DNA from: Chryseosolibacter histidinae
GTDB taxonomy: Bacteria > Bacteroidota > Bacteroidia > Cytophagales > Cyclobacteriaceae
Assembly (NCBI RefSeq): GCF_018598225.1
Contig: NZ_JAHESF010000014.1
Location: 62,001 to 126,000, forward strand
Direction: 5' to 3'
Length of the DNA stretch: 64,000 nucleotides
The translations under genes were made by a program, and so were the position numbers. A model generated the notes under the pieces. It was given only the letters and a program-made list of their open reading frames with translations, ran no database searches and was not told the DNA's origin. Below are positions 33,317 through 43,643 of the stretch, in pieces (within the stretch, counting starts at the first letter, position 1; each line of letters starts with the position of its first letter).

Positions 33317-35221
33317 TTAAAACTTGTGACGGACGAAGGCTTCCATGGCTTCGTATTCGGCCAGGCCGAGCGCGTTGTAGGCGGCGGCGGTGGCGTGGTT
33401 CCTGTCTTCGGCACGCATCCAGAACTCGCGTTTGTCGCTGCCGGGGAACATCGCACTGTCTTTTTGTGACTGGTGCTTGAACACTGCTCTGCGTTTGCGC
33501 ATCAGCTCGTCGGGGCTCAGCGGTACAGCCATCTCGATCTGGTCGATGTCCCACTCCTGCCATGCACCTCTGTACAGCCATACCCAGCAATCTTTCATCC
33601 AACTTTCGTTCTTGAGGCGGTTCACAGCCTCGAAGATCGCCGCCAGGGCAACACGGTGCGTACCATGCGGATCTGAAAGGTCACCCGCAGCATAGATCTG
33701 GTGAGGCTGGATCTTCTGGAGCAGGTCCATAATCACTTTGATATCTTCTTCACCAAGGGGTTTCTTCTTCACAGCGCCCGTCTCATAGAACGGCATGTCG
33801 AGGAAGTGCATCTGCTCGTCGGGGATGCCAACGTAACGGCCACCCGCTTTCGCTTCTCCCCTCCTGATCAATCCTTTGATCTTCAATACCTCGGCACTGT
33901 CGATCTGGCCCGGGCCTTTTCCTTTGATCGACGATACCACTTTCTGATAAAACTTCTCACCATCGGCTTTGCTCAGCCCGAACTCGGTGTTGAAATCGCG
34001 TACAAAGTCTGCGAAACGAACGGCATCGTCATCGAACACTGCAATGTTGCCTGAGGTCTGGTAGGCAACGTGCACTTCATGTCCCTGGTCAACCAGGCGA
34101 ATGAATGTTCCACCCATGGAGATCACATCGTCGTCAGGGTGAGGCGAGAAGATGATGGCTTTTTTCGGGAACGGCTTGGCGCGCTCAGGACGGTGTGAAT
34201 CGTCGGCGTTCGGCTTTCCTCCGGGCCATCCGGTGATGGTGTGCTGCAGGTCATTGAACACCTTGATGTTCACCTTGTATGCAGAGCCATATTCGGTAAT
34301 GATGTCGCCCATACCATGCTCCATGTAATCATGGTTGGTGAGCTTGAGCACTGGTTTGCCCAGCTTGAAGCAGAGCCATACTACTGCTTTGCGGATCAGT
34401 TTGTCGTTCCAGTCGATGCTGTCGAGTACCCACGGTGTCTTCTTGCGCACCAGCTCCGAAGACGATGCTTCATCGAGCACTACGAGACAGTCAGGATGCT
34501 TTTGCAGGAACGATGACGGGATCTGGTCGGTGACGGGGCCTTCAACCGCTTTTTTGATCACGGCTGCCTTGCCTTCACCCCACGCCATCATGAACACTTT
34601 CCGCGCTTTCATGATCGAGCCAACACCCATGGTGATGGCCTTGCGGGGAACATTCTCCTCTCCGAAGAAATCGCTGGCAGCGTCGATACGGGTTACCTGG
34701 TCGAGCGTTACAAGGCGGGTTAGCGACCGCTCTGTCGAACCGGGCTCGTTAAAGCCGATGTGACCGGTGCGCCCGATGCCCAGCACCTGGATATCGATGC
34801 CACCGAGGTCGTCTATTTTCTTTTCGTAATCGCGGCAGAAGTCGCCTACCTTTTCTTTGGGCAGGGTGCCGTCAGGAATATTGATGTTCTGTTTCGGAAT
34901 ATCGATGTGATCGAACAGGTGCTCACCCATGAACCGCACATAGCTCTGAAGTGAATCAGGCTGCATGGGATAATATTCGTCCAGGTTGAAGGTGTGAACA
35001 TTGCGGAAGCTGAGCCCTTCCTTTTTGTGCATCTTCACCAGCTCTGCATACACACGCGTGGGCGTTGAACCGGTAGCAAGCCCCAGTACAACGGGTTTGT
35101 TCTCCTGCTGCCGCGCTTTGATCAACGCAGCAATTTCAGTAGCAACAAAAATGGAAGCTTGTTCTGACGTGTTGAAGATCTTTACTGGAATCTTTTCGAA
35201 GGCGGCCAGGTCGTTACTCAT
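33317..35221 (-). CDS. Glucosamine-6-phosphate deaminase-like / LmbE deacetylase-like fusion
   Basis: 634 residues, two domains. The NagB-like domain (about 10-275) has LGLATGSTP, TFNLDEYYP (Asp 81) and GIGRTGHIGFNEPGS (His 154, Glu 159). The PIG-L/LmbE domain (about 350-634) has the zinc motif SPHPDDD near 360 and a late SDPHGTHR motif. NagB converts glucosamine-6-P to fructose-6-P and ammonia; LmbE proteins remove acetyl groups from GlcNAc-type substrates, so the fusion suggests coupled amino-sugar processing. Thr 152 sits where E. coli NagB has Asp 141 of its catalytic relay; this RTGHIGF variant seems typical of the fusion family. Its ortholog group is common in Bacteroidota, often labelled nagB. 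Confidence 0.92.
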   Translation of the reverse strand: MSNDLAAFEKIPVKIFNTSEQASIFVATEIAALIKARQQENKPVVLGLATGSTPTRVYAELVKMHKKEGLSFRNVHTFNLDEYYPMQPDSLQSYVRFMGEHLFDHIDIPKQNINIPDGTLPKEKVGDFCRDYEKKIDDLGGIDIQVLGIGRTGHIGFNEPGSTERSLTRLVTLDQVTRIDAASDFFGEENVPRKAITMGVGSIMKARKVFMMAWGEGKAAVIKKAVEGPVTDQIPSSFLQKHPDCLVVLDEASSSELVRKKTPWVLDSIDWNDKLIRKAVVWLCFKLGKPVLKLTNHDYMEHGMGDIITEYGSAYKVNIKVFNDLQHTITGWPGGKPNADDSHRPERAKPFPKKAIIFSPHPDDDVISMGGTFIRLVDQGHEVHVAYQTSGNIAVFDDDAVRFADFVRDFNTEFGLSKADGEKFYQKVVSSIKGKGPGQIDSAEVLKIKGLIRRGEAKAGGRYVGIPDEQMHFLDMPFYETGAVKKKPLGEEDIKVIMDLLQKIQPHQIYAAGDLSDPHGTHRVALAAIFEAVNRLKNESWMKDCWVWLYRGAWQEWDIDQIEMAVPLSPDELMRKRRAVFKHQSQKDSAMFPGSDKREFWMRAEDRNHATAAAYNALGLAEYEAMEAFVRHKF

Positions 35222-35401
35222 CAGTATATATTTAAGTTGTTGATTTCCTTATAACAAAATGGCGGTTGTTTCTATTCTTCCTTGCCTGCTGCAACTGTTG
35301 GCGGGCATTTCCCTATTTTTGAACGAACAACTGCCTTGAACCGAAGGTAAAGGTACCTGAAAATGTGCGAAATCTTCAAGTGTTTGCGGTAACATATTTT
35401 T

Positions 35402-36412
35402 ATGAACAGCTTCCGAACAGACGTAAGTATCACCCCTTCTCAACACGTTATCGGCCTTAAAAACCCGGTTTTAACAGTCGGTTCGTGCTTTGCCGATGCC
35501 ATTGGCGGAAACCTGGTGCGGTACAAATTCCCATCCATGGTCAATCCTTTCGGTGTGATCTACAATCCCGCATCCATCCACAAGGTGCTGCGTTATGCCA
35601 TCCGCCATGAAACACCGCCGGAGCACACCTACCTCCAGCACCAGCAGGTAAACCTGAACTACGACTTTCACTCCGAGCTTTCGGCGCTTGACACACGCAA
35701 CTTACACGCAGAGATCAGCAACAGGATCGACTCGGTCCACCAGTTTATCAAAACCGCGGGATGGCTCTTCATCACGTATGGAACGGCATGGGTGTATCAG
35801 CGGAAAGAAACGGGCGAGATCGTGGCCAACTGTCACAAGATGCCTTCCACAACCTTTACCAAATCGCTGATGACGGAGCAGGAGATCGTCGGCTCGTTCC
35901 AACAGCTCTATGATGCGTTGATATCGATCAACCCGGAGATCCGGATCATTCTTACCCTGAGCCCCGTACGCCACATCAAAGACACGCTGGAGCTGAACAG
36001 TGTAAGCAAAGCTGTGCTCCGGGTGGCCATGCACCGCATCACAGAAGAATTCGCGAACGTTGAATATTTCCCCGCCTATGAGATGATGATGGACGACCTT
36101 CGCGACTATCGCTTCTACAAATCAGACATGCTGCATCCCACGGAAGATGCGGAGGAATACATCTGGCAAAAGTTCAGCGACCGGTATTTCTCCAACGAAA
36201 CAAGATCGTTCCTGAAACAATGGAAGTCCCTGCTTTCGGCCCTTGCCCATAAACCTTTCCATCCCGCTTCCCCGGCGCATCAGCAATTTCTGCGCGAAAC
36301 ATTGAAACGCCTGGAAGAACTAAAACCGAAGATCGATGTTGAGGAAGAGATGGCGTTGGTAAAAGCGCAACTAAAGAGTCCACAGTCCACGGACGACGGT
36401 CCACGGCAGTAG
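35402..36412 (+). CDS. GSCFA domain-containing protein
   Basis: 336 residues. The name-giving motif appears as TVGSCFADAIGGNLVRYKFPSMVNPFG near residue 24 (quoted here as VGSCFADAIGG), followed by FGVIYNPASI, ITYGTAWVY, CHKMP, LTLSPVRHI and DMLHPTEDAEEYIWQKF. The family resembles SGNH/GDSL-type hydrolases or acyltransferases, with Ser in GSCFA and the late D..H pair (DMLHP) as likely catalytic residues; no substrate is known. The last ten or so codons and the TAG stop come from a GTCCACA-type repeat arm, giving a low-complexity SPQSTDDGPRQ tail. Confidence 0.88.
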   Translation: MNSFRTDVSITPSQHVIGLKNPVLTVGSCFADAIGGNLVRYKFPSMVNPFGVIYNPASIHKVLRYAIRHETPPEHTYLQHQQVNLNYDFHSELSALDTRNLHAEISNRIDSVHQFIKTAGWLFITYGTAWVYQRKETGEIVANCHKMPSTTFTKSLMTEQEIVGSFQQLYDALISINPEIRIILTLSPVRHIKDTLELNSVSKAVLRVAMHRITEEFANVEYFPAYEMMMDDLRDYRFYKSDMLHPTEDAEEYIWQKFSDRYFSNETRSFLKQWKSLLSALAHKPFHPASPAHQQFLRETLKRLEELKPKIDVEEEMALVKAQLKSPQSTDDGPRQ

Positions 36413-36470
36413 TCGATAGTCGTCAGACCACTGCGCACAAGGCAGCGCGCATGGCAGTGGTCCGACGACT
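36377..36470. repeat. GTCCAC-family arm plus short inverted repeat at the GSCFA stop
   Basis: A heptad arm (36377-36409; GTCCACA, GTCCACG, GACGACG, GTCCACG) forms the end of the GSCFA reading frame. Immediately after the stop is a 17-bp inverted repeat: AGTCGTCAGACCACTGC (36418-36434) against GCAGTGGTCCGACGACT (36454-36470), 16 of 17 positions pairing, with a 19-base loop. It could terminate transcription without a T-run, or protect a 3' end. Confidence 0.75.
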
Positions 36471-36512
36471 ACTTATCTGGTACGATTTATTTCAAACACC
36501 CAAAAAACAACT

Positions 36513-38546
36513 ATGACAACAGGCACTCAAAACGCTAACCGGCTGATCCACTCCACCTCTCCTTACCTGCTGCAGCATGCGCACAATCCTGTAGACTGGT
36601 ATGAATGGGGCGAGGAAGCCCTGATGAAAGCGAAAAAGGAGAACAAGCCCATCCTGGTGAGCATCGGTTATTCTTCGTGCCACTGGTGCCATGTGATGGA
36701 GCGTGAGGTTTTTGAAAAAGACACGTACGCCCGGATGATGAACGAATACCTGGTGTGCATCAAGGTAGACCGTGAAGAACGCCCGGATGTAGACCAGATC
36801 TATATGGACGCTGTACAGGCCATGGGGGTGCATGGCGGTTGGCCGTTGAATGTTTTTCTCACGCCTGATCAGAAACCTTTTTATGGCGGCACCTATTTTC
36901 CTCCGCAGCAGTGGGTACAGGTTCTGGAAGGTGTGCATAAGGCCTTTACCCAACGGCGTGGCGAGGTGGAAGAATCCGCGCAGCAGTTTGCCGAGCACCT
37001 GGCCCAGCAGGACACCAGTCGCTACAAAAGGGCACCGGAGCCAACAGCGTTGAAAAACGACCTCGAGGCCATCTATTCAAAACTGGAACCAGCCTTTGAT
37101 ACGGTGTGGGGCGGACTTGAGAAGGAGCCCAAATTCATCATGCCCTCCCTTTGGTTGTGGCTGCTGCGTTATCATCACATCACCGGCAACGAAAAAGCTC
37201 TGCGGCAGGTATTGCTCACGTTGAAGCGCGTTGCCATGGGCGGCATCTATGATCAGATCGGCGGAGGCTTTGCACGTTATTCGGTTGACGGATACTGGTT
37301 TGCTCCTCATTTCGAAAAAATGTTATACGACAATGCGCAGCTGATGAGCCTCTATGCGGAGGCTTATGCCGTTACCCGGGATGAAGAATTCAAAACCGTG
37401 CTCGAAGAAACCTTCGAGTGGCTGCAGGGCGAAATGATGCACCCGGAAGGTGGATTCTATTCAGCGCTGGATGCCGATAGCGAGGGCGTGGAAGGAAAAT
37501 TCTACGTCTGGAAGAAAGATGAGATCGATGCCATTCTCAAGGCAGATGCTCCCGTCATCAATGCATATTATTCTGTAAAAGAAGAAGGTAACTGGGAGCA
37601 TGGCAACAATATCCTCTTCCGTACACAGGCAGACGATAAGTTCCTGGAGAAGCACAACCTTACGGCTGTTGCCTGGAAGGACCTGCTGCGAAAGAGCAAA
37701 GACCGGTTGCTGGAGGTACGCGACAAAAGGATCCCTCCCGGCCTTGACGACAAGATCATCACTGCCTGGAATACCATGATGGTGGTAGGACTGGCCGATG
37801 CCTTCAAGGCTACAGGAGACCGCCGTTACCTGAAAGCCGCCCTGAAGAACATGGAGTTCATCGAGCGGGAGCTGACCGAGGGCGTTACTTTGTATCGATC
37901 TTACAAAGGGAAACGTTCACACATCCCGGCCTTCCTCGATGATTATGCCTACCTGATCCAGGCCTGCATCCGGTTGTATCAGGTTACCTTCAGCGAATAC
38001 TGGATCAAACGTGCAGAGCTGCTCATGGTCCATACGATCGATCACTTTCTCGACAGCGCCGACGGATTCTTCCTCTATTCCGGCAAGTATGGCGAGAAGC
38101 TGATCGCTGATAAAAAAGAGATCTTCGACAATGTGATCCCTGCATCGAACTCCGTGATGGCACACAACCTCCTGCACCTTGGCGTGATGCTTGACCGTGA
38201 AGAATGGAAGACCCTGGCGGAGAACATGACCCTTTCATTGGGGCACATCATCACCGCTGAGCCTAACTATATGTCGAACTGGGCCATTGTTTACACCGAG
38301 ATCAAAAAAGGACTGGCAGAAGTGTCGTTAGTGGGTGCTGAGATCGAAAGCCTTAACGAGCGGTTTCATCAGTCATTCCAGCCCTTTGCGCTCACCATGG
38401 GCACCACAACACACAGCGAGCTGCCCCTGCTGGAAGGAAAGGTTGCCATTGAGGACAAGACTACGATCTACGTCTGTTTTAACAAGACCTGTCAACGACC
38501 AGTGCATAGTCTTGAGGAGGCGTTGGAGCAACTTCGTCCCTCGTAA
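36513..38546 (+). CDS. DUF255 thioredoxin-fold / glycosyl-hydrolase-like fold protein (YyaL/SSP411 family)
   Basis: 677 residues. The N-terminal DUF255 thioredoxin-like domain (about 5-165) opens [21 protein letters not shown] and holds the redox-like CHWCH motif near 55-59, [13 protein letters not shown] and FYGGTYFPP. The rest (about 190-670) is an alpha/alpha barrel resembling GlcNAc 2-epimerase/glycosyl-hydrolase folds ([44 protein letters not shown]). The bacterial function is not established. The final residues and the TAA stop fall in a CTTCGTA repeat arm. No signal peptide. Confidence 0.92.
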   Translation: MTTGTQNANRLIHSTSPYLLQHAHNPVDWYEWGEEALMKAKKENKPILVSIGYSSCHWCHVMEREVFEKDTYARMMNEYLVCIKVDREERPDVDQIYMDAVQAMGVHGGWPLNVFLTPDQKPFYGGTYFPPQQWVQVLEGVHKAFTQRRGEVEESAQQFAEHLAQQDTSRYKRAPEPTALKNDLEAIYSKLEPAFDTVWGGLEKEPKFIMPSLWLWLLRYHHITGNEKALRQVLLTLKRVAMGGIYDQIGGGFARYSVDGYWFAPHFEKMLYDNAQLMSLYAEAYAVTRDEEFKTVLEETFEWLQGEMMHPEGGFYSALDADSEGVEGKFYVWKKDEIDAILKADAPVINAYYSVKEEGNWEHGNNILFRTQADDKFLEKHNLTAVAWKDLLRKSKDRLLEVRDKRIPPGLDDKIITAWNTMMVVGLADAFKATGDRRYLKAALKNMEFIERELTEGVTLYRSYKGKRSHIPAFLDDYAYLIQACIRLYQVTFSEYWIKRAELLMVHTIDHFLDSADGFFLYSGKYGEKLIADKKEIFDNVIPASNSVMAHNLLHLGVMLDREEWKTLAENMTLSLGHIITAEPNYMSNWAIVYTEIKKGLAEVSLVGAEIESLNERFHQSFQPFALTMGTTTHSELPLLEGKVAIEDKTTIYVCFNKTCQRPVHSLEEALEQLRPS

Positions 38547-38561
38547 TTCGTACTTCGTATC
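38532..38561. repeat. Solo arm, TTCGTA(C/T) family, at the DUF255 gene stop
   Basis: Units CTTCGTC, CCTCGTA, ATTCGTA, CTTCGTA. It contains the stop codon of the DUF255 gene (38544-38546) and ends about 20 bases before the priA start. The family recurs at 41227-41261 and, in the opposite orientation, at 54346-54377. Confidence 0.65.
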
Positions 38562-38582
38562 TTTTTTCTTAGTTTTACCTCT

Positions 38583-41084
38583 GTGGAAATATTTGAGCCC
38601 GAGGATTCCAGGAGTACACTTTTTGCAGAGATCCTGCTGCCTGTTCCCATCCCGAAGCTGTTCACGTACAGGGTGCCTGCGAAGCTCAATGACCATGTCA
38701 GAACGGGGCAAAGGGCCATCGTGCAGTTTGGCGACCGCAAAGTGCTTACGGGGCTGATCTACAACGTTCACGAAACACCTCCGAAAGATTACGAAGCCAA
38801 GTACATCCTGGAGGTGCTGGATGAATTTCCCTCCGTTACCGATGTGCAGCTGAAGTTCTTCCAGTGGATGGCCGATTATTATATGTGCACCATGGGGGAA
38901 GTGATGAATGCTGCGCTGCCTGCCGGCCTCAAGCTCTCCAGCGAATCGATGGTGCAGCTGCACCCCGCCTTCAGCCTCGAAGAAAGTGAGCACGCGTTCT
39001 CTGAAAAAGAACAGATGCTGCTCAAAAGACTTCAGCACGACACCCTCACCTACTCCGAGATCGCGAAGTTCCTCGGTGTTAAATATATCTACAGCATCCT
39101 CAAATCGCTGACAGGAAAGAACGCCATTGTGCTCTTTGAGGAAGTGAAGGAAAAATACAAACCCCGCACGGAAAAGCGCATCAGGCTTACGGCTGAAATG
39201 AACAAAGAAGAAGCCCTCGAGGAGCTCTTCAAAACACTTTCATCCAAACCCAAGCAGGAGTCTGTGGTGCTGAAATATCTTCAGGAAGTACCCGTGTTGC
39301 ACGACCACGCGAACAACAAAACCGGGATCACAAAAAAAGATCTCCTCACGGACGACATCTCCGAATCATCGCTGCATACCCTGATCAAGAACAACGTATT
39401 CGAAGAATTCGAGATCGTGGTGCCGCGCTTCGGTTTTGAAGAAGCACATGAGGTGCCCGTGGTGCTGCTCAGCGAAGAACAGCAGCGCGCGCAAGGTGAG
39501 ATCTTCAAAAGTTTCGAGCAGCACAACATCACCCTGCTGCACGGCATCACAGGAAGCGGAAAAACGGAGATCTACATCAATCTCATCAAAAAAGCCCTGG
39601 AAAGCGATGCACAGGTGCTGTACCTGCTTCCGGAGATCGCCCTCACCACACAGATCGTGCAGCGCCTGAAAAAAGTATTCGGCCCGGCCATGGGAGTCTA
39701 TCACTCGAAGTTCTCAGACAACGAACGGGTAGAGGTGTGGAATGGCGTGCTCAGCGGCAAGCTCAAATTCGTGACGGGCGTACGATCATCGGTGTTCCTG
39801 CCTTTCGACAACCTCGGGCTCATCATTATCGATGAGGAACACGATGCCTCCTACAAGCAACAGGAGCCGGCGCCACGATACCACGCCCGTGACGCGGCGC
39901 TGGTGATGGCACAGCTTCACCATGCCAAGGTATTGCTCGGATCAGCCACCCCGGCCGTGGAAACTTATTACCATGCGGAGCAGAACAAATACGGCCTCGT
40001 ACGACTCGACAAACGTTTTGGCGACGCCCAGCTACCGGAAATAGTGCTGGCCGACATGGGCGAAGAGCGAAAACGAAAAACCATCAAGGGAGAGTTCTCG
40101 GGACTGCTCCTGAAAAATATAGGCGAAGCGTTGTCGCTGAAAGAGCAGGTCATCATTTTCCAGAACCGCAGGGGTTACTCGCCCATGGTGAATTGTGAAG
40201 ATTGTGGCTGGGTGCCCAAGTGTGTGAACTGCGCGGTGAGCCTCACGTATCACCAGTTCCGAAACGCCATGGTGTGCCATTACTGTGGCTACCGCGAAGC
40301 TTTGAAAAGCAATTGCCCGGTATGCACATCCACCAGGATCACAACGGTGGGCTATGGCACGGAGAAGCTGGAAGAAGAGCTCAAGCTTCATTTTCCGGAT
40401 GCCAGTGTGCAGCGCATGGACCTGGACACAACGCGTTCGAAAACAGGTTACGATTCCATCATCGAACAGTTCGAGACTGGTCAGACCCAGGTGCTTGTGG
40501 GTACGCAGATGGTCACCAAGGGCCTCGATTTCGATAAGGTGAGTCTTGTTGGGGTGTTCAACGCAGACCGCATGATGCACTTCCCTGACTTCCGCTCGTA
40601 CGAACGTGCCTATCAGCTTATCACACAAGTGAGCGGGCGGGCGGGCCGAAGAGATAAAAAAGGAAAAGTGGTGATCCAGACCTCGAGCCCTGAACATCCG
40701 GTGCTCACGCATATTCTCCATCATCATTACCAGGAATTCTACAGGCGCGAAGTGGATGACCGGAAGCAGCACAGCTACCCTCCTTTCAGTCGCCTGATCG
40801 AGATCACGGTAAAACACATTGACAAAAAGGCCTGTCGCGATGCTGCCGTAATGCTGGCGGAACAGCTTCGCACGCATCTCCAGGGTGTCAGAATTCTGGG
40901 GCCAGGCGAGCCCATGATCTCCAAGATCAGGAACCAGTTTCTCATGAGCGTGCTGATCAAGATCCCCCGCGGCAAAAGTGATCTTGTACAAATAAAAACC
41001 ATTATCCAGCAGCATATTGATCAGGTGCTGAAAGAGAAAATATTCCGTAATGCGAGGATTATTTGTGATGTAGACCCGGTTTAA
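38583..41084 (+). CDS. priA: Primosomal replication helicase PriA
   Basis: 833 residues from a GTG start. It reloads the replisome at stalled or recombined forks. An N-terminal 3'-DNA-binding domain (about 10-105, EILLPVPIPKLFTYRVP) is followed by a winged-helix region, then the helicase core with Walker A GITGSGKTEIY (about 319-329) and Walker B DEEHDASYKQ (about 414-423). Zinc-binding cysteines are CEDCGWVPKCVNC and CHYCG..CPVC (about 537-586), followed by motif V/VI VGTQMVTKGLDFD and QVSGRAGR. The insertion between domains is longer than in E. coli (732 residues). Its stop overlaps a GTAGGCA repeat arm. Confidence 0.97.
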   Translation: MEIFEPEDSRSTLFAEILLPVPIPKLFTYRVPAKLNDHVRTGQRAIVQFGDRKVLTGLIYNVHETPPKDYEAKYILEVLDEFPSVTDVQLKFFQWMADYYMCTMGEVMNAALPAGLKLSSESMVQLHPAFSLEESEHAFSEKEQMLLKRLQHDTLTYSEIAKFLGVKYIYSILKSLTGKNAIVLFEEVKEKYKPRTEKRIRLTAEMNKEEALEELFKTLSSKPKQESVVLKYLQEVPVLHDHANNKTGITKKDLLTDDISESSLHTLIKNNVFEEFEIVVPRFGFEEAHEVPVVLLSEEQQRAQGEIFKSFEQHNITLLHGITGSGKTEIYINLIKKALESDAQVLYLLPEIALTTQIVQRLKKVFGPAMGVYHSKFSDNERVEVWNGVLSGKLKFVTGVRSSVFLPFDNLGLIIIDEEHDASYKQQEPAPRYHARDAALVMAQLHHAKVLLGSATPAVETYYHAEQNKYGLVRLDKRFGDAQLPEIVLADMGEERKRKTIKGEFSGLLLKNIGEALSLKEQVIIFQNRRGYSPMVNCEDCGWVPKCVNCAVSLTYHQFRNAMVCHYCGYREALKSNCPVCTSTRITTVGYGTEKLEEELKLHFPDASVQRMDLDTTRSKTGYDSIIEQFETGQTQVLVGTQMVTKGLDFDKVSLVGVFNADRMMHFPDFRSYERAYQLITQVSGRAGRRDKKGKVVIQTSSPEHPVLTHILHHHYQEFYRREVDDRKQHSYPPFSRLIEITVKHIDKKACRDAAVMLAEQLRTHLQGVRILGPGEPMISKIRNQFLMSVLIKIPRGKSDLVQIKTIIQQHIDQVLKEKIFRNARIICDVDPV

Positions 41085-41214
41085 GTAGGCAGTAGGCAAG
41101 GTACAGTAGGCAAAAGAGCTCTGAATACTAAGACCACTTACTTTTCGAAGTCAAAACATCACCTGAAAATCTGACCCCTCCCTATTGCCTACTGCTTTTG
41201 CCTACTGCCTACTT
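41084..41214. repeat. Inverted-repeat element, GTAGGCA family, after priA
   Basis: The left arm (41084-41116) has units AGTAGGC, AGTAGGCAAG, ACAGTAGGCAAAAG. The right arm (41182-41214) is complementary (TTGCCTACTGCTTTTGCCTA and CTGCCTAC). The loop is about 65 bases. The left arm starts on the last base of the priA stop. A solo right-type arm of the same family is at 54421-54461. Confidence 0.88.
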
Positions 41215-41226
41215 CTGGACGGTCAA

Positions 41227-41261
41227 ACTTCGTACCTCGTATCTCGTACTTCGTACCTTCC
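41227..41261. repeat. Solo arm, TTCGTAC family, upstream of the DUF2339 gene
   Basis: Units ACTTCGT, ACCTCGT, ATCTCGT, ACTTCGT, ACC directly follow the GTAGGCA element and end 36 bases before the DUF2339 ATG. The gap 41085-41297 consists almost wholly of these two repeat families. Confidence 0.7.
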
Positions 41262-41297
41262 TTTTTACTATTTTGCCCTTTACACTACCCCACTTAC

Positions 41298-43643
41298 ATG
41301 GACGAAGACAGGAACAAGGCTCTGCGGGAGCTTCACGATAAGATCGAAGACCTGGCACGGCGACAGAAGGCTTTCCAGGAAGAGATCCAAAAACTGCAGA
41401 ACGCGGTTTTTGAGTTTGACCTGGGTGAACGGCCCGCTACGGCACCGAGGATCGAGCCGGAACCCGTAAAAAAAGAGGCACCAGCACCACCACCAAAAGT
41501 AGAGGCTCCGCCTGTCTATTTCGCTCCACCTGTACGGCCCCAGGCGCCACCACCGCCTCCTGTAAAAAAAGTAAAAACACCGATCGAGGAGTTCATCGGC
41601 ACCAACCTGTTGAACAAGGTGGGCATCGCCGTGCTGGTGATCGGTATTGGTTTCGGTGCAAAGTACTCCATTGATCACGACCTGATCAATCCGCTGACAC
41701 GCATCATCCTGGGATACCTTTCAGGCGTTGCCCTGATCGTGGTGGCACTGAAACTGAAGAAGACACACAAGAACTTCAGTGCTGTGCTGCTGAGCGGTGG
41801 CATGGCTGTACTCTACTTCATCACGTTTGCCGCTTATGACTTCTACCAGCTCATACCACAGACGATGGCCTTTGTGCTGATGGTTGTCTTTACAGCCTTC
41901 ACCGTTTTTGCGGCCACGCAGTATGACGAGGAGGTGATCGGCATCATCGGATTGGTTGGCGCCTATGCCGTACCGTTTCTTTTGAGCGATGGCTCCGGAC
42001 GCGTGGTGATCCTGTTCTCGTACATCACCATCATCAACACCGGCATCCTTGTGCTGGCCTTCAAAAAATACTGGAAGCGTTTATACTACCTCGCATTCGC
42101 CCTCACCTGGCTTTCGTTCATGGCCTGGTATGCCGCCGGCTTTGAAGAGAAACACATTGCGGTAAGCCTCATCTTCTCAACCATCTTTTTTCTCACGTTC
42201 TACACCACCTTCCTGGCGTACAAGCTCATCCGCAAGGAACAGCTCAGCAAGCCTGACCTGGCATTTATGCTGCTGAACTCGTTCATCTATTACGGTTACG
42301 GATATTCCACCATCGATACCCTGGAAAGTGGCGAACAGCTCCTGGGATTGTTTACCCTGTTCGTGGCCGTGATCCACTTCATTGCCTGTGTGATCATCTA
42401 CAAGCAACAAAGCCAGTTCAGGGACATCTTTTATTTTGTAGCTGGCATGGTGCTGGTGTTCATCACGCTTGCAGTACCCGTTCAGTTAGAAGGCAACTGG
42501 GTAACGCTGGTGTGGGCCGTTGAAGCCGCACTGTTGTTCTGGATCGGCCGCACCAAATCATTTCCCGTGTACGAAAAGCTTTCTTATCCGCTCATTGCGC
42601 TGGCGTTTGGAAGCCTGCTCCATGACTGGGACACCACCTATCAAAGCTTCTACTATTATACCGACACTGATGCGAAGCTCACGTTCCTGCTGAATATCCA
42701 GTTCGTTACCACGGCGCTCGTGGCGGCAGCATTCGGGTTCATTATGTGGCTGGGAAGACAGCAGCGTTACCAGTCGCCCTGGCAACCCAACACACTACCC
42801 GCGAACGTCTTTGCCTTCGGCCTGCCCCTGCTGATCCTAGTGGTGCTTTACATTGGCATCTTCAAGGAAGTAGAAACGTTCTGGAATCAGCGCTATGCCC
42901 TTTCCAAGATCGTTGTGAGGACTGAGTACGGAGATTTTTACGACCAGTACGACACCGACATCCTGAAATTTCAGACGCTCTGGCTGATCTGCTACTCGGC
43001 CATCTTTGCCCTGGTCCTCTCTATTATTCAAATACGTTTTATCAAAGACCGCAGGCTGATGATCGGAAGCATGGCCCTCAACGTGTTCTTTATCACTGTT
43101 TTCCTCACCGCAGGGCTTGTGGAGCTCAGCTATTTACGGTCGAGCTACCTGAACGATGCCGCCAACAAGTTTTACGTGCGCGACCTCAACAACATCCTGA
43201 TCCGTTACCTGGGCGTCGCGTTGATCATTCCATTGGTGATCGTCAATAAACATTATCTGCGCCACGAGATGTTCCCGCAAAAAATAAGGGAAGTGGAGCG
43301 CATCCTGTTTCACCTCGCGGTGCTCATCTTTTTAAGCAGCGAGCTCGTACACTGGCTGGAGATGAACCGGATCGAGAACAGCTTCAAGCTCGCGCTCAGC
43401 ATCCTGTGGGGTGCTTATGCCCTCTTCCTCATTGTCCTGGGATTGATCAGAGACCTCAAATATGTACGCTTTGCAGCGATCGTATTGTTCGGTGTTACGC
43501 TCATCAAACTGTTCCTGTACGATATGGCCGAGATGAGCACCATCGCCAAAACCATTGTTATGATCATTCTGGGTGTGTTGCTGCTCACCGCTTCATTCTT
43601 TTACAACAAATACAAAAGATCCACGGGAAATGAAATACAATAA
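41298..43643 (+). CDS. DUF2339 polytopic membrane protein
   Basis: 781 residues. A short N-terminal coiled coil (about 3-40) and a Pro/Ala-rich linker (about 50-95) are followed by GTNLLNKVGIAVLVIGIGFGAKYSIDHD and some 18-20 closely packed TM helices to the C-terminus, the DUF2339 layout. The function is unknown. The downstream DUF3999 gene starts inside the end of this gene (14-base overlap), indicating coupled expression and a likely shared envelope function. No charged catalytic motif stands out within the helices. Confidence 0.9.
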   Translation: MDEDRNKALRELHDKIEDLARRQKAFQEEIQKLQNAVFEFDLGERPATAPRIEPEPVKKEAPAPPPKVEAPPVYFAPPVRPQAPPPPPVKKVKTPIEEFIGTNLLNKVGIAVLVIGIGFGAKYSIDHDLINPLTRIILGYLSGVALIVVALKLKKTHKNFSAVLLSGGMAVLYFITFAAYDFYQLIPQTMAFVLMVVFTAFTVFAATQYDEEVIGIIGLVGAYAVPFLLSDGSGRVVILFSYITIINTGILVLAFKKYWKRLYYLAFALTWLSFMAWYAAGFEEKHIAVSLIFSTIFFLTFYTTFLAYKLIRKEQLSKPDLAFMLLNSFIYYGYGYSTIDTLESGEQLLGLFTLFVAVIHFIACVIIYKQQSQFRDIFYFVAGMVLVFITLAVPVQLEGNWVTLVWAVEAALLFWIGRTKSFPVYEKLSYPLIALAFGSLLHDWDTTYQSFYYYTDTDAKLTFLLNIQFVTTALVAAAFGFIMWLGRQQRYQSPWQPNTLPANVFAFGLPLLILVVLYIGIFKEVETFWNQRYALSKIVVRTEYGDFYDQYDTDILKFQTLWLICYSAIFALVLSIIQIRFIKDRRLMIGSMALNVFFITVFLTAGLVELSYLRSSYLNDAANKFYVRDLNNILIRYLGVALIIPLVIVNKHYLRHEMFPQKIREVERILFHLAVLIFLSSELVHWLEMNRIENSFKLALSILWGAYALFLIVLGLIRDLKYVRFAAIVLFGVTLIKLFLYDMAEMSTIAKTIVMIILGVLLLTASFFYNKYKRSTGNEIQ

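Noticed and set aside
40032-41099. 355-codon minus-strand frame opposite priA
   Set aside because: Opposite the PriA helicase core; no motif, so a shadow.
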